Shown here: in pieces, positions 1-7,809 of the stretch
How positions within the stretch are numbered: position 1 is the stretch's first letter
How the letters are laid out: each line of letters starts with the position of its first letter
Source: UMGS1519 sp963621885
GTDB taxonomy: Bacteria > Actinomycetota > Coriobacteriia > Coriobacteriales > Eggerthellaceae
Direction of reading: 5' to 3'
Assembly (NCBI GenBank): GCA_963621885.1
Contig: CAVFFT010000037.1
Coordinates: 1 to 32,986, forward strand
DNA: 32,986 bases
The notes under the pieces: model-generated
Told to the model about the DNA's origin: nothing
The model's input: only the letters and a program-made list of their open reading frames with translations
Databases searched by the model: none
Program-made: the position numbers and the translations under genes

Positions 1-569
1 AGAAGATGGCGAAGTCGTATGGCCTCACCTTGCGTGCCGATGCGGCGAACGAGCTCGTTGCGCTTGTGGGCGAAGACACGGTGCGCATCGATGCGGAGCT
101 GAAGAAGCTCTCCCTTTCGCATGGCGATGCGTCTCGCGCGCTGACGGTCGAGGACCTCACGCAGTTTGTCGGTCGCACGAACGAGCCCAAGCCCTGGGAT
201 CTGGTCGACGCCTTTTCGGAGCGGGATGCCGCGAAATGTGCGCGTATTCTTCCCAAAATGGAATCGACATCTCCGTATGCGCTTCTTGCCGCCTGCATCA
301 ATCGCGTGCGCGAGCTCATTATCGTGCGGACGCTTATCGCTCGTGGACAGACGGGCGCGATGGATCAGTATCTGAAGGCTCCCCAGTGGAAGCATCGCAA
401 GTATCTGGGCTATGCGCGCAATTACACGTCGGAAGAACTGCGCGATGTGCTTTCGGCCGCGCGTGATACCGAGCGTGCGATGAAGAGCGGTGGCGACCCC
501 GATGCGAGTTTCCACATCTGGCTCTTTACGTCTTTGGCGCCAAGCAAGAAGGCCGCACCTCGAAGGTAG
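1..569 (+). CDS. holA: DNA polymerase III subunit delta, C-terminal part (5' truncated by window)
   Basis: This is the C-terminal ~188 residues of the clamp-loader delta subunit, which opens the beta sliding clamp for loading at primed DNA. The reading frame is open from the first base, so the true start lies outside the window; the first internal ATG at 6 is not a start. Visible features are a delta-type middle segment (AANELVALVGED, then IDAELKKLSL) followed by the helical C-terminal domain with RVRELIIVRTLIARG and a Lys-rich end. The position directly upstream of rpsT in opposite orientation matches the holA-rpsT adjacency common in bacteria. The family is normally about 330-350 residues, so roughly half is seen. 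Identification is by motif and context and is fairly secure. Confidence 0.85.
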   Translation, partial: KMAKSYGLTLRADAANELVALVGEDTVRIDAELKKLSLSHGDASRALTVEDLTQFVGRTNEPKPWDLVDAFSERDAAKCARILPKMESTSPYALLAACINRVRELIIVRTLIARGQTGAMDQYLKAPQWKHRKYLGYARNYTSEELRDVLSAARDTERAMKSGGDPDASFHIWLFTSLAPSKKAAPRR

Positions 570-840
570 GAAGAACGCCAGCGAAACGCTGACACCAGTC
601 GCTCAGATGTGGCGCCAGGCTGTCGCGCTCAGACGCGTACACCTAAGTGGGGCGGGAATAGGTCGAGTTGCATCCCGCCGTGTGGCAATTGCGGAAGCGT
701 AAGGAAGTCAAACCTGTCACAGCCCAACCCGCGTTGATTCCCAAATAAAACGAAGACCGGGGCTTTCGTCCCGGTCTTCTCACTTGATATGCGGATGGAT
801 TGGGTGGGTTGGCCCAATCTCCGTGAATAGCGTTTGGAGC
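570..840. other. Intergenic region between convergent holA and rpsT
   Basis: No gene or tRNA is recognisable here. Besides the terminator at 752-779 there is a short hairpin (CAGCG-aaa-CGCTG, 579-591) and a 7-bp stem (GGCGGGA 651-657 with TCCCGCC 673-679). Neither is followed by a T-run, so neither is a clear intrinsic terminator for holA. Confidence 0.5.
752..779 (-). terminator. Intrinsic terminator of rpsT (minus strand)
   Basis: A perfect 10-bp stem GAAGACCGGG (752-761) / CCCGGTCTTC (770-779) with an 8-nt loop. Read on the minus strand it is followed by CGTTTTATTT, a good U-tract, so it terminates rpsT. On the plus strand only CTCACTTG follows, so it is at best weak for holA. Confidence 0.85.
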
Positions 841-1344
841 TTAGGCCTCTTCGGTCTGCTCTTCAGCCTCTTCGGCCTCGGCAGCAGCAGCGGCTTCAGC
901 AGCAGCCTTCTTCTCAGCGGCCTTCTTTTCGGCCTTCATCTGAGCCTCGCGACGCTTTGCCTTCTCGGCATTCGCGACCTCGTAAGCAGCCTTCTTCTCA
1001 GCCTTGCGAGCAGCCTTCTTGGTGCCGCCCTTCACGACGTTCTCGTGCTTGACCGGGGTGTAAGCGCTGCGGTCCTCGTCGGTGGCAACCGTGTTCACGA
1101 GCTTCATGAGGTTGCTCTTGCGGTTTGCTGCCTGGTTCTTGTGGATGATGCCCTTGCTAGCGGCCTTGTCGAGCAGGCGGCAAGCGTTCTGGGCAAGCGC
1201 GAAGGCCTCTGCGCCGTTACCGGCCTCTACTGCCTCGCGGGTCGCGCGGATCGCGGTCTTCAGCTGCGACTTGTATGCGCGGTTGCGCATCCGAGACTTC
1301 TCGTTGGTGATGATGCGCTTTTTCTGACTCTTGATGTTAGCCAA
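841..1344 (-). CDS. rpsT: Small ribosomal subunit protein S20 with long C-terminal tail
   Basis: S20 binds 16S rRNA early in 30S assembly. Residues 2-12 (ANIKSQKKRII) and the following basic helical hairpin (NRAYKSQLKTAI, then KGIIHKNQAANRKS) are typical of the family. The start is placed at a TTG at 1344, where the S20 N-terminus begins, because GGAGG lies 7 nt upstream; the upstream in-frame ATG would add seven residues that include the ribosome binding site. The E. coli gene is also known to start with UUG, where the rare start takes part in autogenous control. The protein is 167 residues against about 85-90 for the family. From about residue 90 it runs into an ~80-residue Ala/Lys/Glu-rich tail, basic at first and ending acidic (EEAEEQTEEA). 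The tail has no recognisable domain. Confidence 0.93.
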   Translation of the reverse strand: MANIKSQKKRIITNEKSRMRNRAYKSQLKTAIRATREAVEAGNGAEAFALAQNACRLLDKAASKGIIHKNQAANRKSNLMKLVNTVATDEDRSAYTPVKHENVVKGGTKKAARKAEKKAAYEVANAEKAKRREAQMKAEKKAAEKKAAAEAAAAAEAEEAEEQTEEA

Positions 1345-1609
1345 TTGAATTCCTCCATGTTGCACCGTGTTCTGTTACCTCGCGTGTGGGGATATGCTCG
1401 CGACGAAACTTAGCAATCTTACCATGTATTCCCCCGGGTGGGGAAAGAATTTGTGTGGCATGGCCTCGAGCAGGTAGAATTCGATGAATTCTCCAAACGC
1501 TCCGTGGCTTATCGCGGCTTGTCGTATAGTATGAGCGTATGTTTGGGCATCACCGGCGCGGTTTTTCGCTTTCCAAGTGCGCGGTTATGTCCGCGTAAGG
1601 AAGGTGAAC
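1345..1609. promoter_or_regulatory. Divergent rpsT-lepA promoter region with palindrome
   Basis: This 265-bp spacer must hold the promoters for both genes. A plausible lepA -10 is TATAGT at 1525-1530, with no good -35 hexamer at 16-18 nt. On the minus strand TAAGAT (about 1418-1423) could serve rpsT. A 17-bp palindrome AGAATTC-gat-GAATTCT lies at 1476-1492 between the two candidate -10 boxes. The region is AT-richer than its surroundings. Promoter assignments are tentative. Confidence 0.4.
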
Positions 1610-3415
1610 ATGTCTGACGGCTCCCGCCACATTCGCAACTTTAGCATCATCGCGCATATCGACCACGGAAAATCGACCCTGTCCGACCGCATTCTCGAGC
1701 AGACAGGCACCATCGCCGAGCGCGACATGCAAAGCCAGCTACTTGACACCATGGATATCGAGCGTGAGCGCGGCATCACCATCAAGAGCCAGGCGGTGCG
1801 CGTGTTCTATACCGCCGATGATGGCGAAGAGTACGAGTTCAACCTTATTGACACCCCCGGCCATGTCGACTTCACCTACGAGGTCTCGCGCAGCCTTGCC
1901 GCCTGCGATGGCGCGGTGCTCGTGGTCGATGCCACGCAGGGTGTGGAAGCGCAGACCGTCGCGAACGCCATGCTCGCGATGAATGCGAATCTCGAGATCA
2001 TTCCCGTCATCAACAAGATCGACCTGCCGGCCGCCGAGCCGGAGCGCGTGCGCGAGGAGATTGAAGAATCACTCGCCATTCCCGCGGAGGACGCGGTGTT
2101 GACGAGCGCGAAGACCGGCGAGGGCATTCACGACCTGCTTGAATCCGTTGTCTACAACATTCCCGCGCCTGAAGGCGATGCCACGGCACCGCTGCGGGCG
2201 CTCATTTTCGACTCCTTCTTCGATTCGTATCGCGGCGTGGTCGCGCTTGTGCGCATCATCGACGGCGAGCTGAAGAAGGGCGCCAAGGTGAAGATGATGG
2301 CCACCGGCGCGCAGGCCCTGGCCGAGGACGTGGGCTATCGCACGCCCTACGAGGTCTCGCAGCCGAGCCTTGGCGTGGGCGAGGTCGGCTTCCTTGTGAC
2401 CGGCCTGAAAGACCCCTCGCAGGTGCGCGTGGGCGACACGGTGACGCTGGAGGAGCGTCCGGCCGCCGAGCCGCTTCCCGGCTATCGCGAAGTGAAGCCG
2501 ATGGTGTTCACCGGCCTGTTCCCGATTGAGGGCGACCAATACGAGTCGCTGAAGGACGCGCTCGAGAAGATGCGCCTGAATGACCCGGCGCTCGTGTACG
2601 AGCCGGAAACGAGCCACGCGCTGGGCTATGGCTTCCGCGTTGGCTTCCTCGGGCTGCTGCATATGGAGGTCGTGAAGGAGCGCCTGGAGCGCGAATTCAA
2701 CCTCGACCTCATCGCGACGGCGCCGTCGGTGGAATACCACGTCTTCAAGCGCGATGGCGAGATGATCTCGCTGCGCTCGCCGCAGGACATGCCCGATTTC
2801 GCCGAAATCGACCATATCGAAGAGCCCTATCTCTCCGCGAAGATCCTCGTGCCGCCGGAATACGTCGGCGCCGTGATGGATCTGACGGTGGCGCGCCGGG
2901 GCGAATTCGACACGATGAGCTACCTCTCCTCGACGACGGTGGAAATGCGCTGGCATATGCCCCTTTCCGAGCTCATCATGGACTACTTCGATTCCCTGAA
3001 GAGCCATACGCGCGGCTTTGCAACGCTCGATTACGAGTTCTCCGGCTATCGTACCTCTGACCTCGTGAAACTTGACGTGCTGCTCGCGGGCAAACCCGTC
3101 GATGCGCTGTCATTCATCGTGCATCGCGACAAGGCCTACGACCGCGGCCATGGTCTCGCGGTGAAAATCAAGGACATCATTCCGCGTCAGCAGTTCGAGG
3201 TGCCCATTCAGGCCGTCGTCGGCGGCCGCGTTTTGGCGCGCACGAACGTGAAGGCGGTCCGCAAGGACGTTCTTGCGAAATGCTACGGCGGCGACATTTC
3301 CCGTAAGCGCAAGCTTCTGGAAAAGCAGAAGGCCGGCAAGAAGCGCATGAAGAGCATTGGCAGCGTCGAGGTGCCGCAGGAGGCCTTCATGGCCATCCTG
3401 AAGGTCGACGAGTAA
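1610..3415 (+). CDS. lepA: Elongation factor 4 (LepA), ribosome back-translocase GTPase
   Basis: EF-4 is a translational GTPase that acts on stalled or mistranslocated ribosomes and affects 30S biogenesis. All G motifs are visible: AHIDHGKST (residues 15-23, P-loop), ERGITIK (switch I), DTPGH (G3), NKID (G4) and SAKTG (G5). The central beta-barrel and EF-G-like domains follow. The LepA-specific C-terminal domain has GYRTSDLVKLD, DALSFIVHRDKAY and the ending GKKRMKSIGSVEVPQEAF. The start at 1610 gives MSDGSRHIRNFSIIAH, preceded by AAGGAAGGTGAAC; an upstream in-frame ATG at 1577 would add 11 atypical residues. At 601 residues it has the normal family length. The dusB gene follows after 15 nt, suggesting co-transcription. 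Confidence 0.98.
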   Translation: MSDGSRHIRNFSIIAHIDHGKSTLSDRILEQTGTIAERDMQSQLLDTMDIERERGITIKSQAVRVFYTADDGEEYEFNLIDTPGHVDFTYEVSRSLAACDGAVLVVDATQGVEAQTVANAMLAMNANLEIIPVINKIDLPAAEPERVREEIEESLAIPAEDAVLTSAKTGEGIHDLLESVVYNIPAPEGDATAPLRALIFDSFFDSYRGVVALVRIIDGELKKGAKVKMMATGAQALAEDVGYRTPYEVSQPSLGVGEVGFLVTGLKDPSQVRVGDTVTLEERPAAEPLPGYREVKPMVFTGLFPIEGDQYESLKDALEKMRLNDPALVYEPETSHALGYGFRVGFLGLLHMEVVKERLEREFNLDLIATAPSVEYHVFKRDGEMISLRSPQDMPDFAEIDHIEEPYLSAKILVPPEYVGAVMDLTVARRGEFDTMSYLSSTTVEMRWHMPLSELIMDYFDSLKSHTRGFATLDYEFSGYRTSDLVKLDVLLAGKPVDALSFIVHRDKAYDRGHGLAVKIKDIIPRQQFEVPIQAVVGGRVLARTNVKAVRKDVLAKCYGGDISRKRKLLEKQKAGKKRMKSIGSVEVPQEAFMAILKVDE

Positions 3416-3430
3416 GGCCGCCGGATTCGC

Positions 3431-4423
3431 ATGTGGGATTTCTATCGCAGCCATGAGTTGCTGCTCGCGCCCATGGCGGGCGTCACCGACAAGGTGTTTC
3501 GTCGCCTGTGCATTGAGCAGGGCGCTTCGCTCGCGTTCACCGAGATGGTTTCCGCGAAGGGCTTAAGCTATGCGAATGAGAAGACCTCGCATCTGCTTGA
3601 CCTGGGCGAAGACGAGCGGGAAGTCGCCGTGCAGCTTTTCGGCCATGAGCCGGAGACGATGGCACAGGAGGCGGCGCTGGTCCGCGAACGTCTGGGCGAC
3701 GCGCTCGCGCTTATCGATGTGAACATGGGTTGCCCGGTGCGCAAGATTGTTTCGAAGGGCGACGGTGCGAGCCTCATGACCCGTCCGGACGAGGCGGCGG
3801 CGATTGTCCGCGCGATTGTTTCCGCTGTTGATGTGCCGGTTACCGTCAAATTTCGCCGCGGCTATGCGATGGGCGAGGAGATAGCGCCCGAGTTCGCGCG
3901 CCGCATGGAGGACGCGGGTGCCGCGGCCGTCACGGTGCATGGGCGTTTTGCGGCGCAGATGTATCGGGGATTCTCCGACCGGGGCGTCATCAAGCGCGTG
4001 AAAGAGGCGGTTGGGGTGCCGGTCGTCGGAAACGGCGACGTGCAGACCGGAGAAGATGCCCGCCGCATGCGTGACGAAACGGGCTGTGACGCGATCATGA
4101 TTGCCCGTGGCGCGCAGGGAAACCCCTGGATTTTCGCCCAATGCCGGGCCGCGCTTCACGATGAGCCCATTCCCGCCAAGCCGGATAGCCGCGCGCGCAT
4201 CGCGATGCTGCGCCGCCATGTGATCCTGTATGACGAGGCCTTCGGTCCGCGTTTGATGCGCATGCGCAAAGACGCCATGTGGTATGTCGCGGGCATGCCG
4301 GGGGCGGCGGAAGCGCGGCGGGCTTTTTCGAGCTGCTCGGTGAAGGACGATTTCCTTGCGGTGCTTGATGCGCTTGAGCAGAGGATCGCGCAGGATGAAG
4401 GCGGGCATGATGACGCCTGCTGA
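3431..4423 (+). CDS. dusB: tRNA-dihydrouridine synthase (DusB-like)
   Basis: A flavin-dependent reductase that converts uridine to dihydrouridine in the tRNA D-loop. The N-terminal LLAPMAGVTDKVFRRL (residues 11-26) starts the FMN-binding TIM barrel. NMGCPVRKI holds the catalytic cysteine (C101), and the following GDGASLM is a family hallmark. VTVHGRFAAQMY and GNGDVQTGEDA complete the barrel signature, followed by IARGAQGNPWIF. The 330-residue length is normal. It sits 15 nt after lepA and overlaps the hemW start, so lepA-dusB-hemW looks like one transcript. Assignment to the DusB branch rather than another bacterial Dus is by general resemblance and is less certain than the family call. Confidence 0.94.
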   Translation: MWDFYRSHELLLAPMAGVTDKVFRRLCIEQGASLAFTEMVSAKGLSYANEKTSHLLDLGEDEREVAVQLFGHEPETMAQEAALVRERLGDALALIDVNMGCPVRKIVSKGDGASLMTRPDEAAAIVRAIVSAVDVPVTVKFRRGYAMGEEIAPEFARRMEDAGAAAVTVHGRFAAQMYRGFSDRGVIKRVKEAVGVPVVGNGDVQTGEDARRMRDETGCDAIMIARGAQGNPWIFAQCRAALHDEPIPAKPDSRARIAMLRRHVILYDEAFGPRLMRMRKDAMWYVAGMPGAAEARRAFSSCSVKDDFLAVLDALEQRIAQDEGGHDDAC

Positions 4424-5633
4424 TGAGACGGCGTGGGAATCGCATCAAGCCGACGCGGCGTGCGAGTCGCGTCAGGCCGAGCTAGCAAGCGGTTTCCCTC
4501 CGGCCGATTCCGCAGATGAGCCTGCCTGGGAACCCTATCGGGCGCTCTACCTGCATATTCCCTTCTGCAAGCAGCGCTGCTTGTATTGCGATTTCGCGAC
4601 CCGGGCCACGCCGAAAGACGACGCCTCAATCGATGACTATATCGAGCGGCTTGTTCTCGATGTGCGGCGGGCGGGGCGCTCGGGTTTGCTTGGCGCCGTT
4701 GAGACCGTCTACATTGGCGGGGGCACGCCGAGCCATATCGGGCCTTCGCGCTTGTCGATGCTGCTGTACACGCTGTCGCTTTCGATGCATCTGACGCCGG
4801 AGGTCGAATGCACGATGGAGGCGAACCCGGAAAGCCTTACGCCGAACATGGTGCGCGACCTCTGGGCGCTTGGCGTGAATCGCCTGTCGATGGGCGTGCA
4901 GAGCTTCGACGACGCGGTGCTGCGCACGCTTGGACGCATCCATGACGCGGATACCGCACGCGCGGCGATCGCGATGGCGCAGGAGCGCTTCGAGAATGTG
5001 AGCATCGACCTCATGTGCGGCATACCGGGACAGACGCTCGATTCCTTTACGAGCGACGTGCGCGAGGCGTTGCGTCTTGGCGTGCGCCATGTGAGCGTGT
5101 ACCCCTTGATGATTGAAGAGGGAACGCCCTTTGATCAGGCGGTATGCGACGGGCGGCTTCCGATGCCCGATGATGACCTACAGGCCGACATGATGGAGGC
5201 GGCGGAAACGATCCTGCGTGATGCCGGCATGCATCGCTACGAGGTGGCGAGCTATGCGTATCCGGGTTTCGAGTCGCGCCACAATCAGGCCTATTGGACC
5301 GGCGTGCCCTATCTGGGAATGGGGCGTTCGGCCGCGACGATGCGGCAGACCGCGCATTGCCGCGAGCGCCTGCGCGATGGGGAAGTGGAAGAGCGGCTCG
5401 ACCGGAAGCAGATGCTTGCCGAGGACCTGATGCTTGGCATGCGCCGCAGTGTCGGCGTGTCGTGCGAGCAGGTGGATGTGGTGGCGGCCGAGATTCCCGA
5501 AACGCGCGCGGTCTTCGATTCGCTTATCGCGCGCGGGCTTGTTCGCCAGTACGAGGGACGCTTCCAACCGACCGAAGAGGGCTGGCTGCGCGGCAACGAG
5601 GTTTACGGCGCGCTTCTCAATCTCGCGCCCTGA
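4410..5633 (+). CDS. hemW: HemW-like heme chaperone / radical SAM protein (coproporphyrinogen oxidase-like)
   Basis: A radical SAM protein of the HemN/HemW superfamily; HemW members bind and deliver heme rather than oxidise coproporphyrinogen. The iron-sulfur motif is CKQRCLYC (C53, C57, C60; CX3CX2C), followed by IGGGTPS, EANPES and RLSMGVQSF, all typical. The end carries the HemN C-terminal winged-helix-like part (GLVRQYEGRFQPTEEGW). The start is uncertain: in-frame ATGs lie at 4395, 4407 and 4410. The GAAGG at 4397-4401 is 8 nt from 4410, so that start was chosen, giving 407 residues and a 14-nt overlap with dusB. About 42 residues precede the conserved core, more than usual, and they contain an imperfect internal repeat. 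Confidence 0.9.
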   Translation: MTPADETAWESHQADAACESRQAELASGFPPADSADEPAWEPYRALYLHIPFCKQRCLYCDFATRATPKDDASIDDYIERLVLDVRRAGRSGLLGAVETVYIGGGTPSHIGPSRLSMLLYTLSLSMHLTPEVECTMEANPESLTPNMVRDLWALGVNRLSMGVQSFDDAVLRTLGRIHDADTARAAIAMAQERFENVSIDLMCGIPGQTLDSFTSDVREALRLGVRHVSVYPLMIEEGTPFDQAVCDGRLPMPDDDLQADMMEAAETILRDAGMHRYEVASYAYPGFESRHNQAYWTGVPYLGMGRSAATMRQTAHCRERLRDGEVEERLDRKQMLAEDLMLGMRRSVGVSCEQVDVVAAEIPETRAVFDSLIARGLVRQYEGRFQPTEEGWLRGNEVYGALLNLAP

Positions 5634-5785
5634 TTTCGCTTGCGTTCGCAAGTGCTGCCCGCAATCTACCTGCGCTTACGCATCATCCGCGTCCATTCTC
5701 GCGTCTCCGCTTGGCCCGTTCGAAGCCTCGCGCACGCTCCGAAATCGCCTCATCTCGATTCCTTCACGTGACATTTCGGTGAAAG

Positions 5786-5812
5786 CAAGCACTCAAAGCC
5801 TGCGACTGCTAA
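5786..5812 (+). promoter_or_regulatory. CIRCE operator (HrcA binding site) upstream of hrcA
   Basis: The sequence CAAGCACTC (5786-5794), a 9-nt spacer and GACTGCTAA (5804-5812) match the CIRCE consensus TTAGCACTC-N9-GAGTGCTAA at 7/9 and 8/9 positions with exact spacing. The right arm overlaps TGCTAAGAT (5807-5815), which could be an extended -10 promoter element, so bound HrcA would occlude RNA polymerase. The site lies 38 nt upstream of the hrcA start codon. This predicts autoregulated, heat-inducible transcription of hrcA-dnaJ and possibly downstream genes. The rest of the gap (5634-5785) has only a tight CTTGCG/CGCAAG hairpin at 5639-5652. Confidence 0.8.
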
Positions 5813-5849
5813 GATGGGGCAAGTGAGTACGCGGATGAAAGGAGGAAGC

Positions 5850-6587
5850 ATGCTTACCGCAAGACGACAGCAAGTGTTGGCTGCCTTGATTAGCGAGTAT
5901 GTTGCTCATGCACTCCCCGTGGCCTCCAAAGCTCTGGTCGAGGGGTATCCGCTGGGCGTCAGCTCGGCGACCGTTCGCAATGAGCTTTCGGCGCTTGAGG
6001 TGGAAGGGTACATCAGGCAACCCCATACATCGGCAGGACGCATTCCCACCGATTTTGGGTACCGCAATTTCGTGGATGGGCTTCTGTCCGTCGATGAGCT
6101 TATTGAAGATGAGATGGCCTCGCAGGCGATGCATGATGCGGTGCGTGACGCGCGCAGTTTCACGGAGCTCTTCAACCGGAGTTCCGCTCTGCTGACCCGC
6201 TTGACGACCTGCCTCGCCATTGTCGTTCCCCCGCAGACGCAATCGGTTTCGCTTGCGCATATCGGGCTCTCGACCCTGTTGCAGCAGCCGGAGTTCAGCT
6301 CGTCGCTCGTTCTCGTGCCGTTGCTCCGGATGATCGAGGACGGTTCCCTCGTATGCTATATAAACGAAACCACGCGAAACAGCGACATTCATGGCACGGA
6401 TGAGCCGGTCGTGCGCATCGGCCATGAGAACGCGGACGAATCGCTTGAAAACATATCGGTCGTGGCGACGCGGTTCGGCTCTGGCGAAGAGTCGGGCATC
6501 ATCGCCGTTATTGGACCGACACGAATGGATTATGGAAGGGCTCTTTGCTCGGTGCAGGCGGTGCGCCATGCGCTTGGCGAGCTCTGA
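5850..6587 (+). CDS. hrcA: Heat-inducible transcription repressor HrcA, compact form
   Basis: HrcA represses heat-shock genes by binding CIRCE, with its activity tuned by GroEL. The N-terminal winged helix (residues 1-75) has LTARRQQVLAALISEYV, SSATVRNELSALE and the hallmark TSAGRIPTDFGYR. The C-terminal part has LLQQPEF, IGHENADESLENISVV and the family signature IGPTRMDYGRA. The start at 5850 is preceded by AAAGGAGGAAGC; an upstream in-frame ATG at 5814 would cover this site. The protein is 245 residues against about 340 normally. Between LAIVVPPQ (about 128) and LLQQPEF (about 143) the usual ~90 residues, including the inserted dimerising domain and part of the GAF-like domain, appear to be missing while the frame stays open. 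The gene dnaJ follows after 21 nt. Confidence 0.93.
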   Translation: MLTARRQQVLAALISEYVAHALPVASKALVEGYPLGVSSATVRNELSALEVEGYIRQPHTSAGRIPTDFGYRNFVDGLLSVDELIEDEMASQAMHDAVRDARSFTELFNRSSALLTRLTTCLAIVVPPQTQSVSLAHIGLSTLLQQPEFSSSLVLVPLLRMIEDGSLVCYINETTRNSDIHGTDEPVVRIGHENADESLENISVVATRFGSGEESGIIAVIGPTRMDYGRALCSVQAVRHALGEL

Positions 6588-6608
6588 TAGACAGGAAGGC
6601 TGAAGAGT

Positions 6609-7745
6609 ATGGCGGATAAGGACCTGTACGAGGTTCTCGGTGTCTCACGAGATGCATCGGATGACGAGATCAAGAAGGCTTTCAGGAGCAAGGCCCGTCA
6701 TTTGCATCCGGATGTGAATAAGGCACCTGATGCGGAAGAGCAGTTCAAGGAGCTTAACGAGGCTTACGATGTGCTTTCCGACCCGCAGAAACGCAGCGCC
6801 TACGACCGCTTCGGAACGATTCCGGGCGCCGCTTCCGGTGGAGCCCAGTATGTCGATTTCGACGACCTTTTCGGTGGCGGTTTCGGCATGGGCGACATTT
6901 TCAGCACCTTCTTTGGCGGCGGCGCCGGGCGTTCCTCATCCGGCGAGCCGATGAGCCGCGAGGGCCGCGACATGGGTCGTTCCATGCGCGTGACTCTTGA
7001 AGAGGCGGCGACGGGAATCAAGCGCGAGATTGTCTACGACCGTTTGGCTACCTGCGAAGAGTGCGAAGGATCGGGCCTTGGCCCTGGCGGCCAAGAGGTC
7101 GAATGCACCGAATGCCGTGGCAGCGGCCGCGTGGTGACGGTGCAGCAGACCTTCCTCGGCGCGATGCAGTCGGCAAGCACCTGCACGAAGTGCCATGGCA
7201 CCGGCAAGATGGTGACGAATCCGTGCCCCGAGTGCGAGGGACAGGGAAGGGCCCCCGACCGTCAGCGCCTGACGATTGAAGTGCCCGCGGGCATTCGCGA
7301 TGGCCAGCAGCTCCGCCTGCGCGGTTTCGGCGAGGCGGGCATGAACGGCGCGGCTGCCGGCGACCTGATCGTTTCGGTGCGCGTTGACGAGCACGAATCC
7401 TTCGAACGCGATGGCGAAGACCTGCACGCGCGGGTTTCCATCTCGATGTTCCAGGCTGCCCTGGGTGCGCAGATCTACGTCAAGGGCATCATGCCCGATG
7501 AGGAGATTCCGGTGAAGATTCCGGAAGGCTGCCAGAATGACCAGGTCATTCGCGTGAAGGGCAAGGGCATGCCGAAACTCCGCAGCACGACGCGCGGCGA
7601 TTTGTACGCGCATGTGACGGTGGAGATTCCGCGCAAGCTCAAGCGTCGTCAGCGTGAGCTCCTCTCCAAGATCGCGGCCGACATGGGTGACGGGGCGAAC
7701 ACCGAGCACCCGGCGTGGCAAAAGCTTCGCGACGCAGTCAACTAG
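6609..7745 (+). CDS. dnaJ: Chaperone DnaJ (Hsp40)
   Basis: A co-chaperone that delivers unfolded substrates to DnaK and stimulates its ATPase. The J domain (residues 1-65) has YEVLGVSRDAS and the essential HPD (33-35). A Gly/Phe-rich linker follows (FGGGFGMGDIFSTFFGGG). Four CXXCXGXG zinc repeats lie around residues 148-205: CEECEGSG, CTECRGSG, CTKCHGTG and CPECEGQG. The client-binding beta domains follow (VPAGIRDGQQLRLRGFGEAG). It is 378 residues, the full type I architecture. Its place directly after hrcA, with dnaK and grpE absent nearby, suggests control through the CIRCE site upstream of hrcA. Confidence 0.98.
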   Translation: MADKDLYEVLGVSRDASDDEIKKAFRSKARHLHPDVNKAPDAEEQFKELNEAYDVLSDPQKRSAYDRFGTIPGAASGGAQYVDFDDLFGGGFGMGDIFSTFFGGGAGRSSSGEPMSREGRDMGRSMRVTLEEAATGIKREIVYDRLATCEECEGSGLGPGGQEVECTECRGSGRVVTVQQTFLGAMQSASTCTKCHGTGKMVTNPCPECEGQGRAPDRQRLTIEVPAGIRDGQQLRLRGFGEAGMNGAAAGDLIVSVRVDEHESFERDGEDLHARVSISMFQAALGAQIYVKGIMPDEEIPVKIPEGCQNDQVIRVKGKGMPKLRSTTRGDLYAHVTVEIPRKLKRRQRELLSKIAADMGDGANTEHPAWQKLRDAVN

Positions 7746-7809
7746 GACATGATCTTCCTGAAAACGGCGTGCTGCCGTGTTGCGGGATTCGTGAGGTGAT
7801 AGGTGAACT

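Noticed and set aside
570..750. Possible tRNA between holA and rpsT
   Set aside because: No T-loop consensus, acceptor pairing or CCA end could be assembled; only unrelated short hairpins are present.
784..1413. Long plus-strand open frame opposite rpsT
   Set aside because: It is antisense to the clearly recognised S20 gene; its Leu/Ser-rich translation mirrors the Ala/Lys/Glu-rich sense frame.
2069..3007. 312-codon minus-strand open frame inside lepA
   Set aside because: The translation is His/Arg-rich with no domain, has no ribosome binding site and lies wholly within lepA; it is a GC-rich shadow frame.
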